This document shows positions 1-8,873 of a DNA stretch of 64,000 nucleotides, piece after piece (position 1 is the stretch's first letter; each line of letters starts with the position of its first letter). Position numbers and translations under genes: made by a program. The DNA comes from Ruegeria sp. HKCCSA071 (GTDB taxonomy: Bacteria > Pseudomonadota > Alphaproteobacteria > Rhodobacterales > Rhodobacteraceae): the NCBI RefSeq assembly GCF_017872555.1, contig NZ_JAEDOX010000004.1:62001-126000 (forward strand), in the 5' to 3' direction. The notes beneath the pieces are model-generated. The model saw nothing but the letters and a program-made list of their open reading frames with translations, had not been told where the DNA came from and made no database searches.

Positions 1-1115
1 ACCATCAGCTTGTTCGCCGCTGCCGCCTGTTTCAGATGGGCAAAATGCGAACCCTGCAGGCGTTTCTGGTGCATCCACATGTAACGCACGTCGAATGTGC
101 AGTTGAACCCGGACGTCCCCGCACAAATCACAACCATGCCGCCTTTTTTCACCACGAAGGTCGAAACCGGAAAGGTGCTTTCGCCCGGATGCTCGAACAC
201 CATGTCGACATTGTTGCCCTTGCCGGTGATGTCCCAGATTGCCTTGCCGAACTTGCGGGCCTCTTTGAACCATTCGGCGTATTCGGGCGTATTGACCGTG
301 GGCAGTTGACCCCAGCAATTAAAATCGCGGCGGTTCAAGACCCCCTTTGCGCCCAGACCCATGACGAAATCACGCTTGCTTTCGTCCGAGATCACCCCGA
401 TCGCGTTTGCCCCGGCTGTGTTGATCAACTGGATTGCATAAGATCCCAGACCGCCCGAGGCACCCCAGACCAGAACGTTCTGACCCGGTTTCAGGTCGTG
501 CGGTTCGTGACCAAACAGCATACGATATGCCGTCGCGAGTGTGAGCGTGTAACACGCCGCTTCTTCCCAGGTCAGGTGCTTGGGGCGCGGCATCAACTGT
601 TGAGCCTGAACGCGCGTGAACTGGCTGAATGAACCATCAGGCGTTTCATAACCCCAGATCCGCTGACTGGTCGAATACATCGGGTCGCCGCCGTTGCATT
701 CCTCGTCGTCGCCATCGTCCTGATTGCAGTGAATGACAACTTCATCGCCAACCTTCCACCGCTTGACCTTGTCGCCAACGGCCCAAACGATGCCCGATGC
801 ATCAGAGCCAGCGATATGGTACGGCGCCTTGTGGCCATCAAAGGGGCTAATCGGCTGGCCCAGAGCAGCCCAGACACCATTATAGTTGACGCCTGCCGCC
901 ATCACCAGAACAAGCACCTCATTGCTGTCAAGCGTGGGTACATCGACCACTTCCTGCTGCATCGCAGTATTTGGCTCGCCGTGGCGTTCCTTTCGGATGG
1001 CCCAAGCGTACATTTGTTTCGGGACATATCCCATCGGAGGGATCTCACCCATTTCATAGAGGTCTTTTTCGGGTGCCTCATACGACGCGATACCGGTTTC
1101 GGTGTCCAAAGCCAT
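1..1115 (-). CDS. ccr: Crotonyl-CoA carboxylase/reductase, C-terminus cut by window edge
   Basis: Reductively carboxylates crotonyl-CoA to ethylmalonyl-CoA with NADPH and CO2, the committed step of the ethylmalonyl-CoA pathway for acetyl-CoA assimilation. The visible 371 codons begin MALDTETGIA and show the MDR-family layout: an N-terminal GroES-like half, then a nucleotide-binding half with the motif WGASGGLGSYAIQL. The start at 1115 follows GGAGG on the minus strand. No stop is seen because the gene runs off base 1; the family is about 430 residues, so about 60 residues are missing. It stands with an acyltransferase and ecm, the arrangement I know from Rhodobacter. Family assignment is firm. 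Confidence 0.95.
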   Translation of the reverse strand, partial: MALDTETGIASYEAPEKDLYEMGEIPPMGYVPKQMYAWAIRKERHGEPNTAMQQEVVDVPTLDSNEVLVLVMAAGVNYNGVWAALGQPISPFDGHKAPYHIAGSDASGIVWAVGDKVKRWKVGDEVVIHCNQDDGDDEECNGGDPMYSTSQRIWGYETPDGSFSQFTRVQAQQLMPRPKHLTWEEAACYTLTLATAYRMLFGHEPHDLKPGQNVLVWGASGGLGSYAIQLINTAGANAIGVISDESKRDFVMGLGAKGVLNRRDFNCWGQLPTVNTPEYAEWFKEARKFGKAIWDITGKGNNVDMVFEHPGESTFPVSTFVVKKGGMVVICAGTSGFNCTFDVRYMWMHQKRLQGSHFAHLKQAAAANKLM

Positions 1116-1186
1116 GCTGGCCTCCTTTTTCAATACTTTTGCCGCGACGCAGAATCGCGTGCTTTATCAGATGAAATATTGGCCGC

Positions 1187-1261
1187 TGCGAAATATTGCA
1201 ACCTGTTTCGGTGAAAAATTGTAATTTTATGACCCAGCAGTTGCAGAAATTATTTTGCAGA
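1187..1261 (-). promoter_or_regulatory. TGC/GCA repeat cluster upstream of ccr
   Basis: The 155 bases between the ccr start and the acyltransferase stop hold an imperfect palindrome TGCGAAATATTGCA (1187-1200) and, further upstream, two direct copies of TTGCAGA 14 bases apart (1241 and 1255). They lie about 70-145 bases upstream of ccr. Short TGCAA-type repeats are what I recall for RamB-like activators of acetate and EMC genes, but the link here is inference. No clear -35/-10 pair was identified. Confidence 0.35.
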
Positions 1262-1270
1262 CGCAGAATT

Positions 1271-2614
1271 TTAGGGGCGCGCGGAAACCGGTACAGATGC
1301 CGCATAATATTCCAGCAGATCACCGCGTTGCCCAGATGAAGAAAGAATATCTCCCTGCCGCTTGAGAATCCGTCGTTCAATCAACTGGTCCAAAGCGCTT
1401 GATATGGCCGGCGCATTGTCTTGGGTCTGCCTACCATCGCGTTCCATCATCGTCTGAATACAGGACCGCAGATCCAGTTCCGCCATCGGCCCATTGTCAC
1501 GTATCAGCAAACAGGCCGCAGGGGCCGGAACCAACGGGATCGCGTTCTGGATACGCTGCATCAATGTGCGCGCCAGATCGGTCATCATGTCGTCACTGCC
1601 TTCGGCCCGGAACTCTTTCAGGGAAATCGGCATTCCGTACCGGACCGATGCCAGCCCAAACCGCTTGTAGCGTCCGATCACTCGCCGCCAGAATTGCTTG
1701 AAAATCCATCGCGCGATGACACCGATCCGGGCCCGAAAACGACGCTCTTTTCCCAGTGCCGCACGGGTAAGAATAGTGTCTTCAAGCACACGGTCATAAT
1801 TCAAAGCGACGGGAACAAATACGACATCACGCCCCTGCGACGTCGTCCCATCCATTATGTACTTGAGCAATCCAAGCTTTGGGCGGGCGAGCGCTCCTGT
1901 CAGGCTTAAGCCACCTTCTGGAAACATGGCTTGCGTCACACCGGCTTCGGTCGCATGGCGCACATAGGTGGACAGAACCTGCCGGTAGAGCTCGCTACCC
2001 GACTTGCGCCGGATAAAGTAAGCCCCCATTGCCCGGATCAACCGGCTCAGCGGCCAAACCCGCGCCCATTCCCCTACTGCATAGGACAAAGCAGAATGCG
2101 GGGCCGCCAGATATGTAACCAACACGTAGTCCATATTGCTTCTGTGGTTCATCACAAAAACAACGGTTGCATCAGGGTCGATAGTCCTGACCGCGTCTTC
2201 GTCTTGGTAGCTAAGCCGCACTTCGTAGAATGTGTTGCTTAGTAGCCGGGCCAGCCGGATCGCAAAACTGAAATAGGCGAAGGCAGAAAAGGACGGTACG
2301 ATCTCGCGGGCATAGCGGCGTGCCTGCTCGGACGCAACGGCTTCGGGTATTCCGGTTTCAAGGGCGTGATGCTGGACCGCTTTTCCGACCTGTGGATCAT
2401 AAATCAGCCGTTGAATCATGTCGTGCCGGCGGGCCAACTTGAACGGTTGGATCGGACGTTGCAGGCGCTGGTTCAAACGCGCCACGGCACGTTCCAACCG
2501 GCGGCGGAAGAACCACCGGACTGACGGGAACAGGAAATGTGAAGCGAAGGTAACCATGGCAAAGACCACGATCAGCACAAAAAGCCAAAGCGGAAGTTCC
2601 ACGGTTTGTGTCAT
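1271..2614 (-). CDS. PlsB-like glycerol-3-phosphate/lysophosphatidate acyltransferase
   Basis: 447 residues. An N-terminal membrane segment (about residues 9-30) precedes a PlsB/PlsC-type acyltransferase domain. The HX4D catalytic motif is NHRSNMDY (His157, Asp162), and the acceptor-binding motif is FPEGGLSLTG near residue 235. It is shorter than E. coli PlsB (about 800 residues) and longer than PlsC, so the position acylated (sn-1 or sn-2) cannot be set from sequence. It lies directly behind ccr on the same strand and is divergent from ecm, with 144 bases between the two starts. I recall an acyltransferase between ccr and ecm in other Rhodobacterales; whether it has a metabolic link to the EMC pathway is unknown. 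Confidence 0.8.
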   Translation of the reverse strand: MTQTVELPLWLFVLIVVFAMVTFASHFLFPSVRWFFRRRLERAVARLNQRLQRPIQPFKLARRHDMIQRLIYDPQVGKAVQHHALETGIPEAVASEQARRYAREIVPSFSAFAYFSFAIRLARLLSNTFYEVRLSYQDEDAVRTIDPDATVVFVMNHRSNMDYVLVTYLAAPHSALSYAVGEWARVWPLSRLIRAMGAYFIRRKSGSELYRQVLSTYVRHATEAGVTQAMFPEGGLSLTGALARPKLGLLKYIMDGTTSQGRDVVFVPVALNYDRVLEDTILTRAALGKERRFRARIGVIARWIFKQFWRRVIGRYKRFGLASVRYGMPISLKEFRAEGSDDMMTDLARTLMQRIQNAIPLVPAPAACLLIRDNGPMAELDLRSCIQTMMERDGRQTQDNAPAISSALDQLIERRILKRQGDILSSSGQRGDLLEYYAASVPVSARP

Positions 2615-2758
2615 GGCCGCACCTTGCCACCAATCTCAGCTGCTCACAATCTGAACAATTGCAGGATGCCGCAACGCAGCGAATTGACATGTCCCGAAAA
2701 TTGCGCTTTAGAACCCCTAGACGTAATTTTATTGCCCACCGAAACGCGAGGCCCCTTC

Positions 2759-4726
2759 ATGACGCAGATGCAGAAAGATCGCCCCTGGCTCATCCGGACC
2801 TATGCCGGTCATTCTACCGCCAAGGCCTCGAACGCGCTTTATCGTGGCAACCTTGCCAAAGGGCAAACCGGTCTTTCGGTTGCCTTCGATCTGCCCACCC
2901 AGACCGGATATGACAGTGACCACACGTTGGCACGTGGCGAAGTTGGCAAGGTCGGGGTGCCCGTTTGCCATCTGGGCGATATGCGGGTTTTGTTCGATCA
3001 GATTCCATTGGAACAGATGAACACGTCTATGACGATCAACGCCACCGCCCCTTGGTTGCTTGCCCTTTACATCGCAGCGGCCGAGGAACAGGGCGCTGAC
3101 GTTTCCAAGTTGCAGGGCACGGTCCAGAACGACCTGATCAAGGAATATCTGAGCCGGGGCACTTATGTTTGCCCGCCAAAACCGTCGCTCAAGATGATCG
3201 CGGACGTGGCCGAGTATTGCTATACCAAAGTTCCGAAATGGAACCCGATGAACGTGTGCTCGTATCACCTGCAAGAGGCGGGCGCGACGCCAGAGCAGGA
3301 GCTGGCGTACGCCCTGGCCACTGCCATCGCCGTGCTGGACGAATTGCGCCCACGAGTACCTGCCGAGGATTTCCCGGCGCTCTGCGGCCGGATTTCCTTT
3401 TTTGTGAATGCCGGCATCCGCTTTGTCACCGAAATGTGCAAAATGCGTGCCTTCGTGGATCTTTGGGATGAGATTCTGCAACAACGCTATGGTGTTGAAA
3501 ATCCGAAGTTCCGCCGATTCCGGTATGGCGTGCAGGTGAACTCTCTGGGTCTGACCGAGCAACAGCCTGAGAACAACGTCTACCGCATCCTGATCGAGAT
3601 GCTGGCCGTAACCCTGTCGAAGAATGCACGCGCCCGTGCGGTGCAGTTGCCCGCCTGGAACGAGGCGCTTGGCCTGCCACGCCCTTGGGATCAGCAATGG
3701 TCCATGCGGATGCAGCAGATTCTGGCCTATGAAACTGATCTGCTGGAATTCGATGATCTGTTCGATGGCAACCCGGCTGTTGATGCCAAGGTCGAAGAAT
3801 TGAAAGCAGGTGCACGCGCAGAACTGGCGAACCTGGATTCGATGGGCGGTGCGGTTGCGGCAATCGAGTATATGAAATCCCGCCTTGTGGATTCCAACGC
3901 TGAACGTCTGAACCGGATCGAACGCAACGAAACCGTCGTCGTCGGCGTGAACAAATGGATGGAAGGCGAGGCTTCGCCCTTGCAGACCGAAGATGGCGGC
4001 ATCATGGTCGTAGATCCTGCCGTGGAACAGGAACAGATTGACCGCCTGAATGCGTGGCGGGTTGAGCGGGACGAAGCGGCTGTTGCAGCGACCTTGGCCG
4101 CATTGCGCCAGGCTGCTCAGACAGGAGCGAACGTCATGGAGCCGTCCATTGCCGCTGCCAAGGCGGGTGTGACAACCGGGGAATGGGCCGAAGAGATGCG
4201 CAAGGTCTTCGGCACTTATCGTGGCCCGACCGGCGTTTCCGGATCGGTCTCGAACAAGACCGAAGGGTTGGAGGACCTGCGCACGGCGGTTGATGCTGTC
4301 AGCGACAAACTGGGACGGCGCCTGAAATTCCTGGTTGGGAAACCGGGGTTGGACGGCCATTCCAACGGCGCTGAACAAATCGCGTTCCGTGCCCGCGACT
4401 GCGGCATGGATATCAGCTATGAGGGTATCCGGTTGACCCCAGAAGAAATTGTCACCTCAGCCCGTGACGATGACGCACATGTCATCGGGCTGTCGATCCT
4501 GTCCGGCAGCCATCTGCCGTTGGTAGAAGATGTAATGGATCGGCTGCAAAAGGCTGGCCTGTCTCACATTCCCGTGGTTGTCGGCGGAATTATTCCTGAT
4601 GAAGATGCAGCAAAATTGAAAGCCATGGGTGTATCCAAGGTTTACACCCCCAAAAACTTTGAACTTAATGCGATCATGAGCGATATCGTAACGCTGGTAG
4701 ACCCCAAAAACCTCGCAGCCGAGTAA
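2759..4726 (+). CDS. ecm: Ethylmalonyl-CoA mutase
   Basis: 655-residue B12-dependent mutase converting (2R)-ethylmalonyl-CoA to (2S)-methylsuccinyl-CoA, the step after Ccr/epimerase. The N-terminal two thirds form the substrate barrel (RTYAGHSTAKASN near residue 14, FDLPTQTGYDSD near residue 45). The C-terminal cobalamin domain carries the DXHXXG motif (DGHSNG near residue 532). The frame is open 51 codons further upstream, but the ATG at 2759 gives the family N-terminus and has GAGG about 7 bases before it. Methylmalonyl-CoA mutase is the main alternative; pairing with ccr and the MeaA-like length favour ecm. Confidence 0.93.
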   Translation: MTQMQKDRPWLIRTYAGHSTAKASNALYRGNLAKGQTGLSVAFDLPTQTGYDSDHTLARGEVGKVGVPVCHLGDMRVLFDQIPLEQMNTSMTINATAPWLLALYIAAAEEQGADVSKLQGTVQNDLIKEYLSRGTYVCPPKPSLKMIADVAEYCYTKVPKWNPMNVCSYHLQEAGATPEQELAYALATAIAVLDELRPRVPAEDFPALCGRISFFVNAGIRFVTEMCKMRAFVDLWDEILQQRYGVENPKFRRFRYGVQVNSLGLTEQQPENNVYRILIEMLAVTLSKNARARAVQLPAWNEALGLPRPWDQQWSMRMQQILAYETDLLEFDDLFDGNPAVDAKVEELKAGARAELANLDSMGGAVAAIEYMKSRLVDSNAERLNRIERNETVVVGVNKWMEGEASPLQTEDGGIMVVDPAVEQEQIDRLNAWRVERDEAAVAATLAALRQAAQTGANVMEPSIAAAKAGVTTGEWAEEMRKVFGTYRGPTGVSGSVSNKTEGLEDLRTAVDAVSDKLGRRLKFLVGKPGLDGHSNGAEQIAFRARDCGMDISYEGIRLTPEEIVTSARDDDAHVIGLSILSGSHLPLVEDVMDRLQKAGLSHIPVVVGGIIPDEDAAKLKAMGVSKVYTPKNFELNAIMSDIVTLVDPKNLAAE

Positions 4727-4799
4727 CTGAAGTTTTAGACTCCTAATTCCCCGTTTCTTCCCTTTGGATATTTGGGATGGAATAAACCATTTGTTAGAA

Positions 4800-4827
4800 T
4801 TACGGTGCGCGCTCAAGTGCACCGTAA
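4800..4827. promoter_or_regulatory. Perfect inverted repeat upstream of the H-NS-like gene
   Basis: Nine-base arms TTACGGTGC and GCACCGTAA with a 10-base spacer, ending 22 bases before the next start. No T-run follows, so a terminator for ecm is unlikely. An operator or a 5'-leader hairpin fits better. The ecm-to-gene gap (4727-4849) is AT-rich and shows nothing else clear. Confidence 0.5.
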
Positions 4828-4849
4828 ATATATCCTTCGGAGATGAATG

Positions 4850-5167
4850 ATGGGGATCAATCTTGAACAGATGTCGCGTAAAGACCTTATGGCACTGCGT
4901 GACGATGTCGAAAAAGCCTTGGTAGGAGCCGAAAAACGCGAGCGCCGTGAGGCATTGAAAGCCGCTGAAAAGGCCGCCGCGGAATTCGGGTATTCGCTGT
5001 CCGAGCTTTCAGGCGACGCACCCCGCGCATCCAAGCAAAAGAAAACAAAAGAAAAATACCGCAATCCTGCCAATCCGGAACAAACCTGGACAGGTCGCGG
5101 CCGCAAGCCGAAATGGGTGCATGATGCGTTGCAGGCGGGTACCGATATCTCCGATCTTGAAATCTGA
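4850..5167 (+). CDS. H-NS family nucleoid-associated protein (HvrA/Spb type)
   Basis: 105 residues. The N-terminal helix, residues 1-45, is charged and likely forms the oligomerising coiled coil. The C-terminal DNA-binding segment shows the H-NS family signature YRNPANPEQTWTGRGRKPKW, with the GRGRKP loop that enters the minor groove of AT-rich DNA. Two adjacent ATGs exist (4847 and 4850); the GGAG at 4839-4842 is better spaced for 4850. Proteins of this type regulate photosynthesis, nitrogen and foreign genes in Rhodobacter relatives. It sits 18 bases ahead of deoD on the same strand, probably co-transcribed. An inverted repeat upstream may be an autoregulatory site (inference). Confidence 0.88.
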   Translation: MGINLEQMSRKDLMALRDDVEKALVGAEKRERREALKAAEKAAAEFGYSLSELSGDAPRASKQKKTKEKYRNPANPEQTWTGRGRKPKWVHDALQAGTDISDLEI

Positions 5168-5185
5168 TCAGGGCGGATCAAAACA

Positions 5186-5896
5186 ATGACAATTCATATC
5201 GGCGCTGAAGAAGGCGAAATTGCAGAAACTGTTCTATTACCCGGAGATCCTTATCGGGCGAAATGGGCAGCCGAGACGTTTTTGGACGATGTGAAACAAG
5301 TCAATAACGTCCGGGGGATGCTTGGGTTTACCGGAAATTGGAAGGGAAATCCTGTAACGATACAGGGTAGCGGCATGGGAATGCCCTCGCTCTCTATTTA
5401 CGTAAACGAGTTAATTCGTGATTACGGTGCAAAAACCCTGATCCGAATTGGGTCGTGTGGCGGAATGCAGGACAGTGTCAAAATTCGAGACGTCATTCTG
5501 GCAATGACCTCGACAACGCTAAGCACGCCGTCACGCGGTATCATGAAAGAACTGAACTTTGCGCCCTGCGCCGATTGGAGTTTGTTGCAGGCGGCCGCAA
5601 AGGCGGCGGCTGCCAAAGGGACTCCTACCCATGTCGGTGGGATTTATTCTTCGGACGTTTTCTATGATGAGCGCCCGGACCTGAATGAACAGATGGTGCG
5701 TCACGGGATTCTTGGCGTCGAAATGGAGGCGGCCGAGCTCTATATCCTGGCAGCGCGCCACAAATGTCGTGCTCTGGCAGTTCTCACTGTTTCCGATCAC
5801 CTTCTGACGGGAGAAGCTCTGCCATCCTCGGAACGTGAAAGCAGCTTTGGAGACATGGTGGAAATCGCGCTACAGGCCGCATTCCCGGGCAACTAG
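5186..5896 (+). CDS. deoD: Purine-nucleoside phosphorylase, DeoD type
   Basis: 236 residues, the usual length for hexameric bacterial PNP. It cleaves purine ribo- and deoxyribonucleosides with phosphate to free base and (deoxy)ribose-1-phosphate in the cytoplasm. Seen: the N-terminal [18 protein letters not shown] near residue 65 (phosphate/ribose loop), RIGSCGG near residue 88, the purine-site segment [10 protein letters not shown] near residue 177, and the catalytic-region TVSDHL near residue 200. AT content is higher than in the flanking EMC/TCA genes, as in the H-NS-like gene before it. It faces the convergent DUF1989 gene with 24 bases between stops. Confidence 0.93.
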   Translation: MTIHIGAEEGEIAETVLLPGDPYRAKWAAETFLDDVKQVNNVRGMLGFTGNWKGNPVTIQGSGMGMPSLSIYVNELIRDYGAKTLIRIGSCGGMQDSVKIRDVILAMTSTTLSTPSRGIMKELNFAPCADWSLLQAAAKAAAAKGTPTHVGGIYSSDVFYDERPDLNEQMVRHGILGVEMEAAELYILAARHKCRALAVLTVSDHLLTGEALPSSERESSFGDMVEIALQAAFPGN

Positions 5897-5920
5897 CAGT
5901 AAGGTGGGTGCCCGCAGATC

Positions 5921-6784
5921 CTAACGCCCGTGCGTGCGATCATAGCCATTGCGCGCCGGGCTTTCCCAGCCATCCAGGTCTGTGGCCGTCGCGGCAAATG
6001 TTTCGACCAACAAGGGATAACACGCGGCGGTGTCAGAGGAATGTTCCGAGGAACAATCCCCACCCGGACAGGCGCTGAGATTGCCAAGCAAATCGATCTC
6101 GGCAAAGAATTCCAGATAGTCGCCGGGGCGAACGGGCGATGCTTTCATGAAATACCGCCCTGTATCCCGAGTGAAACCGGTACACATGAAGACGTTCAAA
6201 ACGTCGTGCACCGCGGGTTCGGCCTCATCCATCGGGATATTCAGATAATCCGCCAGCGCGCGGGTCAGGTTGGAATGGCAACAGTGGTGATACTGCGTGC
6301 CGGACAGCAAGTTGCCCGTATATGGATCACAACGCGTACCGATTACGTCATGAACCGATCCCCCATAGGCATCGATCCCGTACCACTCCAGTGTATCCGC
6401 TATGATGGTGGCCATCGGGCGCAGATGTGGGAAACTGGACCACATCCGCTCTCCGATGGTCAGGTGCGTGCCATGCAGAGCCCGCGTCTTTCCGGAATAA
6501 AAGCGCTCGGACAAATCATTGCGGTTCCACAAATTCAAATCGCCAACCTGCGGGCCTTCAACCGATGTGATGCGAAAGAAATGCCCGGCAGGTACATCAA
6601 AGCAGCGCGCCTCACGCGGAGGAACCAGGACTTCGCCGGTTTTGGCTGCCCGTTGGCGCACAGATCTCATCCAGGGCAAATCTGGTCGCGGCAATGCATC
6701 GTTCGGATAACAAATGACAGGGGCGACCGAACGACGGGCTTCGGCATCTTCTGGGGGGCGGGCAATATTCTCAGAACCGGTCAT
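5921..6784 (-). CDS. DUF1989 / urea carboxylase-associated family protein
   Basis: 287 residues. The DUF1989 domain spans most of the protein after a variable 40-residue N-terminus. Typical features are the segment VPAGHFFRI near residue 65, GDLNLWN near residue 82, the His/Cys-rich stretch HHCCHSNL near residue 167, and NVFMCTGF near residue 200. DUF1989 proteins accompany urea amidolyase and guanidine-degradation genes, but no such genes occur here, so substrate and role are unknown. The conserved His/Cys residues suggest metal binding (inference). It reads toward deoD and has no partner on its strand other than two tiny ORFs upstream. Confidence 0.75.
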   Translation of the reverse strand: MTGSENIARPPEDAEARRSVAPVICYPNDALPRPDLPWMRSVRQRAAKTGEVLVPPREARCFDVPAGHFFRITSVEGPQVGDLNLWNRNDLSERFYSGKTRALHGTHLTIGERMWSSFPHLRPMATIIADTLEWYGIDAYGGSVHDVIGTRCDPYTGNLLSGTQYHHCCHSNLTRALADYLNIPMDEAEPAVHDVLNVFMCTGFTRDTGRYFMKASPVRPGDYLEFFAEIDLLGNLSACPGGDCSSEHSSDTAACYPLLVETFAATATDLDGWESPARNGYDRTHGR

Positions 6785-6941
6785 GGCGTGCAGAGTGGCG
6801 GATTCTCTGGCTCGCGAAAAGCCCTATATTCAACCCTCACTTCCCTTAAGACAGCGCATAGGTTGGTCCGTCGCAGCGTCTTCCGCTCCACAAAAGCTGC
6901 ACCGCCAGATGCCCTGACGTCTGTCCTGCCGCCAGCGACAA

Positions 6942-7025
6942 TCACGTGTCAGCGTTGAATGGCGCGAGCGCCAAAAAAAAATAGGCGAACACTGCGGCGG
7001 CCAACAAAAGCAGAAGAACAGGCAT
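6942..7025 (-). CDS. Possible 27-residue hydrophobic peptide
   Basis: Reading MPVLLLLLAAAVFAYFFLAL then seven more residues, it would be a single membrane helix. AGAGGA stands immediately before the ATG, which is too close for an ideal ribosome site. A run of nine A on the plus strand (6973-6981) lies inside it and would be prone to slippage. It is the only ORF-like content of the 290-base stretch 6785-7075. Coding is doubtful. Confidence 0.25.
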   Translation of the reverse strand: MPVLLLLLAAAVFAYFFLALAPFNADT

Positions 7026-7075
7026 TCCTCTGCTTTGCCGATTGACCAAAGCTTTTCAAGGGCTGTCGTATTTGA

Positions 7076-7216
7076 TCAGGCCGCGTTTGCGTATTCGAAC
7101 AGCTCGGGCTCTTTGTCGGCTTTAACCGGCTCCGGTGTGTAGTAGGCCCATGCCTGCTCCAGAAGATTCAGGGCCTCTTTAGCGTCGATTTTTTGTTTGG
7201 AAGTGTTTGTATTCAT
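7076..7216 (-). CDS. Small 46-residue protein of unknown function
   Basis: Sequence begins MNTNTSKQKIDAKEALNLLE and ends EPELFEYANAA. It is soluble, acidic and probably helical in its first half, with aromatic residues in WAYYTP. AGGA stands 8 bases before the ATG, a good ribosome site. The gene is isolated by a terminator upstream of it (7257-7299), so it should have its own promoter in the roughly 40 bases between. I do not recognise a family. Good ribosome site and clean codons support a real small gene. Confidence 0.55.
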   Translation of the reverse strand: MNTNTSKQKIDAKEALNLLEQAWAYYTPEPVKADKEPELFEYANAA

Positions 7217-7256
7217 CGGAGTGATCCTGACTCGAACTCATCACTCCTCCCTGACC

Positions 7257-7299
7257 AAAAAAATAAGGCAATGCAGCCGGGGCTACATCGCCTTATTTT
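7257..7299 (-). terminator. Rho-independent terminator of the sdh operon
   Basis: On the minus strand the arms AAAATAAGGC and GCCTTATTTT (7260-7269 and 7290-7299) enclose a GC-rich loop with extra pairing and are followed by a T-rich tract. It begins 41 bases after the sdhB stop. Confidence 0.8.
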
Positions 7300-7339
7300 G
7301 CAAGATCGACATGCGCTTACCGCAATGCGGCGCAGGTGC

Positions 7340-8119
7340 TTAAACCGCGCGTTCAACCATCATCTTCTTAATCTCGGCAATCGCCTTGGCCGGGTTCAAG
7401 CCTTTGGGACAGGTCTTGGCGCAATTCATGATGGTGTGGCAGCGATAGAGCTTGAACGGGTCTTCCAGCTCGTCCAGGCGCTCGCCCGTGGCCTCATCCC
7501 GGCTGTCGATGATCCAGCGATAAGCATGCAGCAGAGCAGCAGGACCAAGATACCGGTCGCCGTTCCACCAGTAGCTGGGGCAAGAGGTCGAGCAGCTTGC
7601 GCACATCACACACTCATAGAGACCATCCAGCTTTTTCCGATCTTCAATCGACTGCTTCCATTCCTTTGCAGGACGGTTGGTCTTGGTTTCCAGCCACGGC
7701 ATGATCGAAGCATGCTGGGCATAAAAATGAGTCAGATCAGGGATCAGATCTTTGACCACAGGCATATGCGGCAGCGGATAGATTTTCACGTCGCCCTTGA
7801 TCTCATCCATGCCATAAATACAGGCCAGCGTGTTGATCCCGTCGATATTCATTGCGCACGAGCCGCAGATGCCTTCACGGCATGATCGGCGAAATGTCAG
7901 GGTCGGGTCGATTTCGTTCTTGATCTTGATCAGCGCGTCCAAAACCATTGGCCCGCACGTGTCCATATCGACAAAGTAGGTATCGACACGGGGGTTCTGA
8001 CCATCATCCGGGTTCCAGCGATAGATCTGGAACTTGCGCACATTGGTCGCGCCATCCGGCTTGGGCCAGGTCTTGCCGGTCGTAATCCGGGAATTTTTGG
8101 GCAGGGTCAGTTGAACCAT
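7340..8119 (-). CDS. sdhB: Succinate dehydrogenase iron-sulfur subunit
   Basis: 259 residues, typical alphaproteobacterial SdhB. It carries electrons from the SdhA flavin through [2Fe-2S], [4Fe-4S] and [3Fe-4S] clusters to ubiquinone at the inner membrane. Seen: CREGICGSC near residue 80 for [2Fe-2S], [17 protein letters not shown] near residue 170 for [4Fe-4S] and part of the ubiquinone pocket, and the C-terminal [21 protein letters not shown] is 7 bases before the ATG. It is the last gene of the sdh operon, separated from sdhA by an inserted sulfotransferase-like gene, and is followed by a terminator. Confidence 0.97.
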   Translation of the reverse strand: MVQLTLPKNSRITTGKTWPKPDGATNVRKFQIYRWNPDDGQNPRVDTYFVDMDTCGPMVLDALIKIKNEIDPTLTFRRSCREGICGSCAMNIDGINTLACIYGMDEIKGDVKIYPLPHMPVVKDLIPDLTHFYAQHASIMPWLETKTNRPAKEWKQSIEDRKKLDGLYECVMCASCSTSCPSYWWNGDRYLGPAALLHAYRWIIDSRDEATGERLDELEDPFKLYRCHTIMNCAKTCPKGLNPAKAIAEIKKMMVERAV

Positions 8120-8150
8120 GTCAATTCTCCATTCAGCACAAGGCCGCCTT

Positions 8151-8786
8151 TCAGCCTGTCCGGGCGCGCTGGGACGCCCCTCGGTTATAATGCCCCCAAT
8201 GGGCGATGTTCACGTCAAAATCCGGCGCGAGCCAGTCCGCAACGCGTTGCGGATCATCACAGTCGATATCAAAGCGCAGGAAGCGCGGGTTGCCGTTAAA
8301 ATAGGCTTCTACCTCGGCATGGTGCACATCATACATATGCGCCCAGCCGCGTTTCACTTCATCCACACTCAGGCCATTGGCTTTGCAACACCGATCCAGA
8401 TACCCGCCACCGGAATGGTTGGCACGCGAAACAATCCAGTCATCCTTGTCCCGTGTGTTCAGCAAGAAATAGGCATCCGGGTAAGCAGCATGCAATTCAC
8501 GGAAGAAACGCGCCCCGTCCAGCATGAAGCGGGGATTGACAAAAGCGATGTCTGTGAAGGCCCGCACCGCTCCGAACCCGTCCAGTGGTCGTCGCCCCAT
8601 GGCAATGTTGGTCAACATCCGGTGCGCAAGATTTCGACCTTGGTCATCTTCCCAATGAACCGACGGTATCCCGCTGTTCTGGAACAGTCTGTGAAACGAG
8701 GTCGTCGCACAGCGGTTCAGCCCGATCAGGATAATCTTGGGATCGCCTGAACCGGATTGCAGGACCTCGACCATCATGACAAGCAC
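8151..8786 (-). CDS. Sulfotransferase-like P-loop protein inserted in the sdh operon
   Basis: Up to 211 residues. Near the N-terminus, [15 protein letters not shown] resembles the 5'-phosphosulfate-binding loop of PAPS-dependent sulfotransferases. [18 protein letters not shown] near residue 115 resembles the 3'-phosphate-binding region (RDP...S motif), which supports the fold. The acceptor is unknown. Three starts are possible: GTG 8786, ATG 8777 and ATG 8774, with no strong ribosome site to decide. It lies between sdhA (88 bases upstream) and sdhB (31 bases downstream) on the same strand, so it should be co-transcribed with the respiratory complex, an odd position. Confidence 0.7.
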   Translation of the reverse strand: MLVMMVEVLQSGSGDPKIILIGLNRCATTSFHRLFQNSGIPSVHWEDDQGRNLAHRMLTNIAMGRRPLDGFGAVRAFTDIAFVNPRFMLDGARFFRELHAAYPDAYFLLNTRDKDDWIVSRANHSGGGYLDRCCKANGLSVDEVKRGWAHMYDVHHAEVEAYFNGNPRFLRFDIDCDDPQRVADWLAPDFDVNIAHWGHYNRGASQRARTG

Positions 8787-8873
8787 CGGACACGGATCGA
8801 CCGCTGGCCAATGGCCGTTGCGGTCTTCGTGTGTATTTGGCGCTTGCTCACCATTGCCTGCTGTCCGAGCCTT

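Noticed and set aside
36..632. Open plus-strand frame opposite ccr
   Set aside because: It is antisense to a firmly identified crotonyl-CoA reductase gene and has no protein-like character.
2729..4378. 549-codon open frame antisense to ecm
   Set aside because: Length reflects the high-GC codon pattern of ecm read backwards; no motif or ribosome site.
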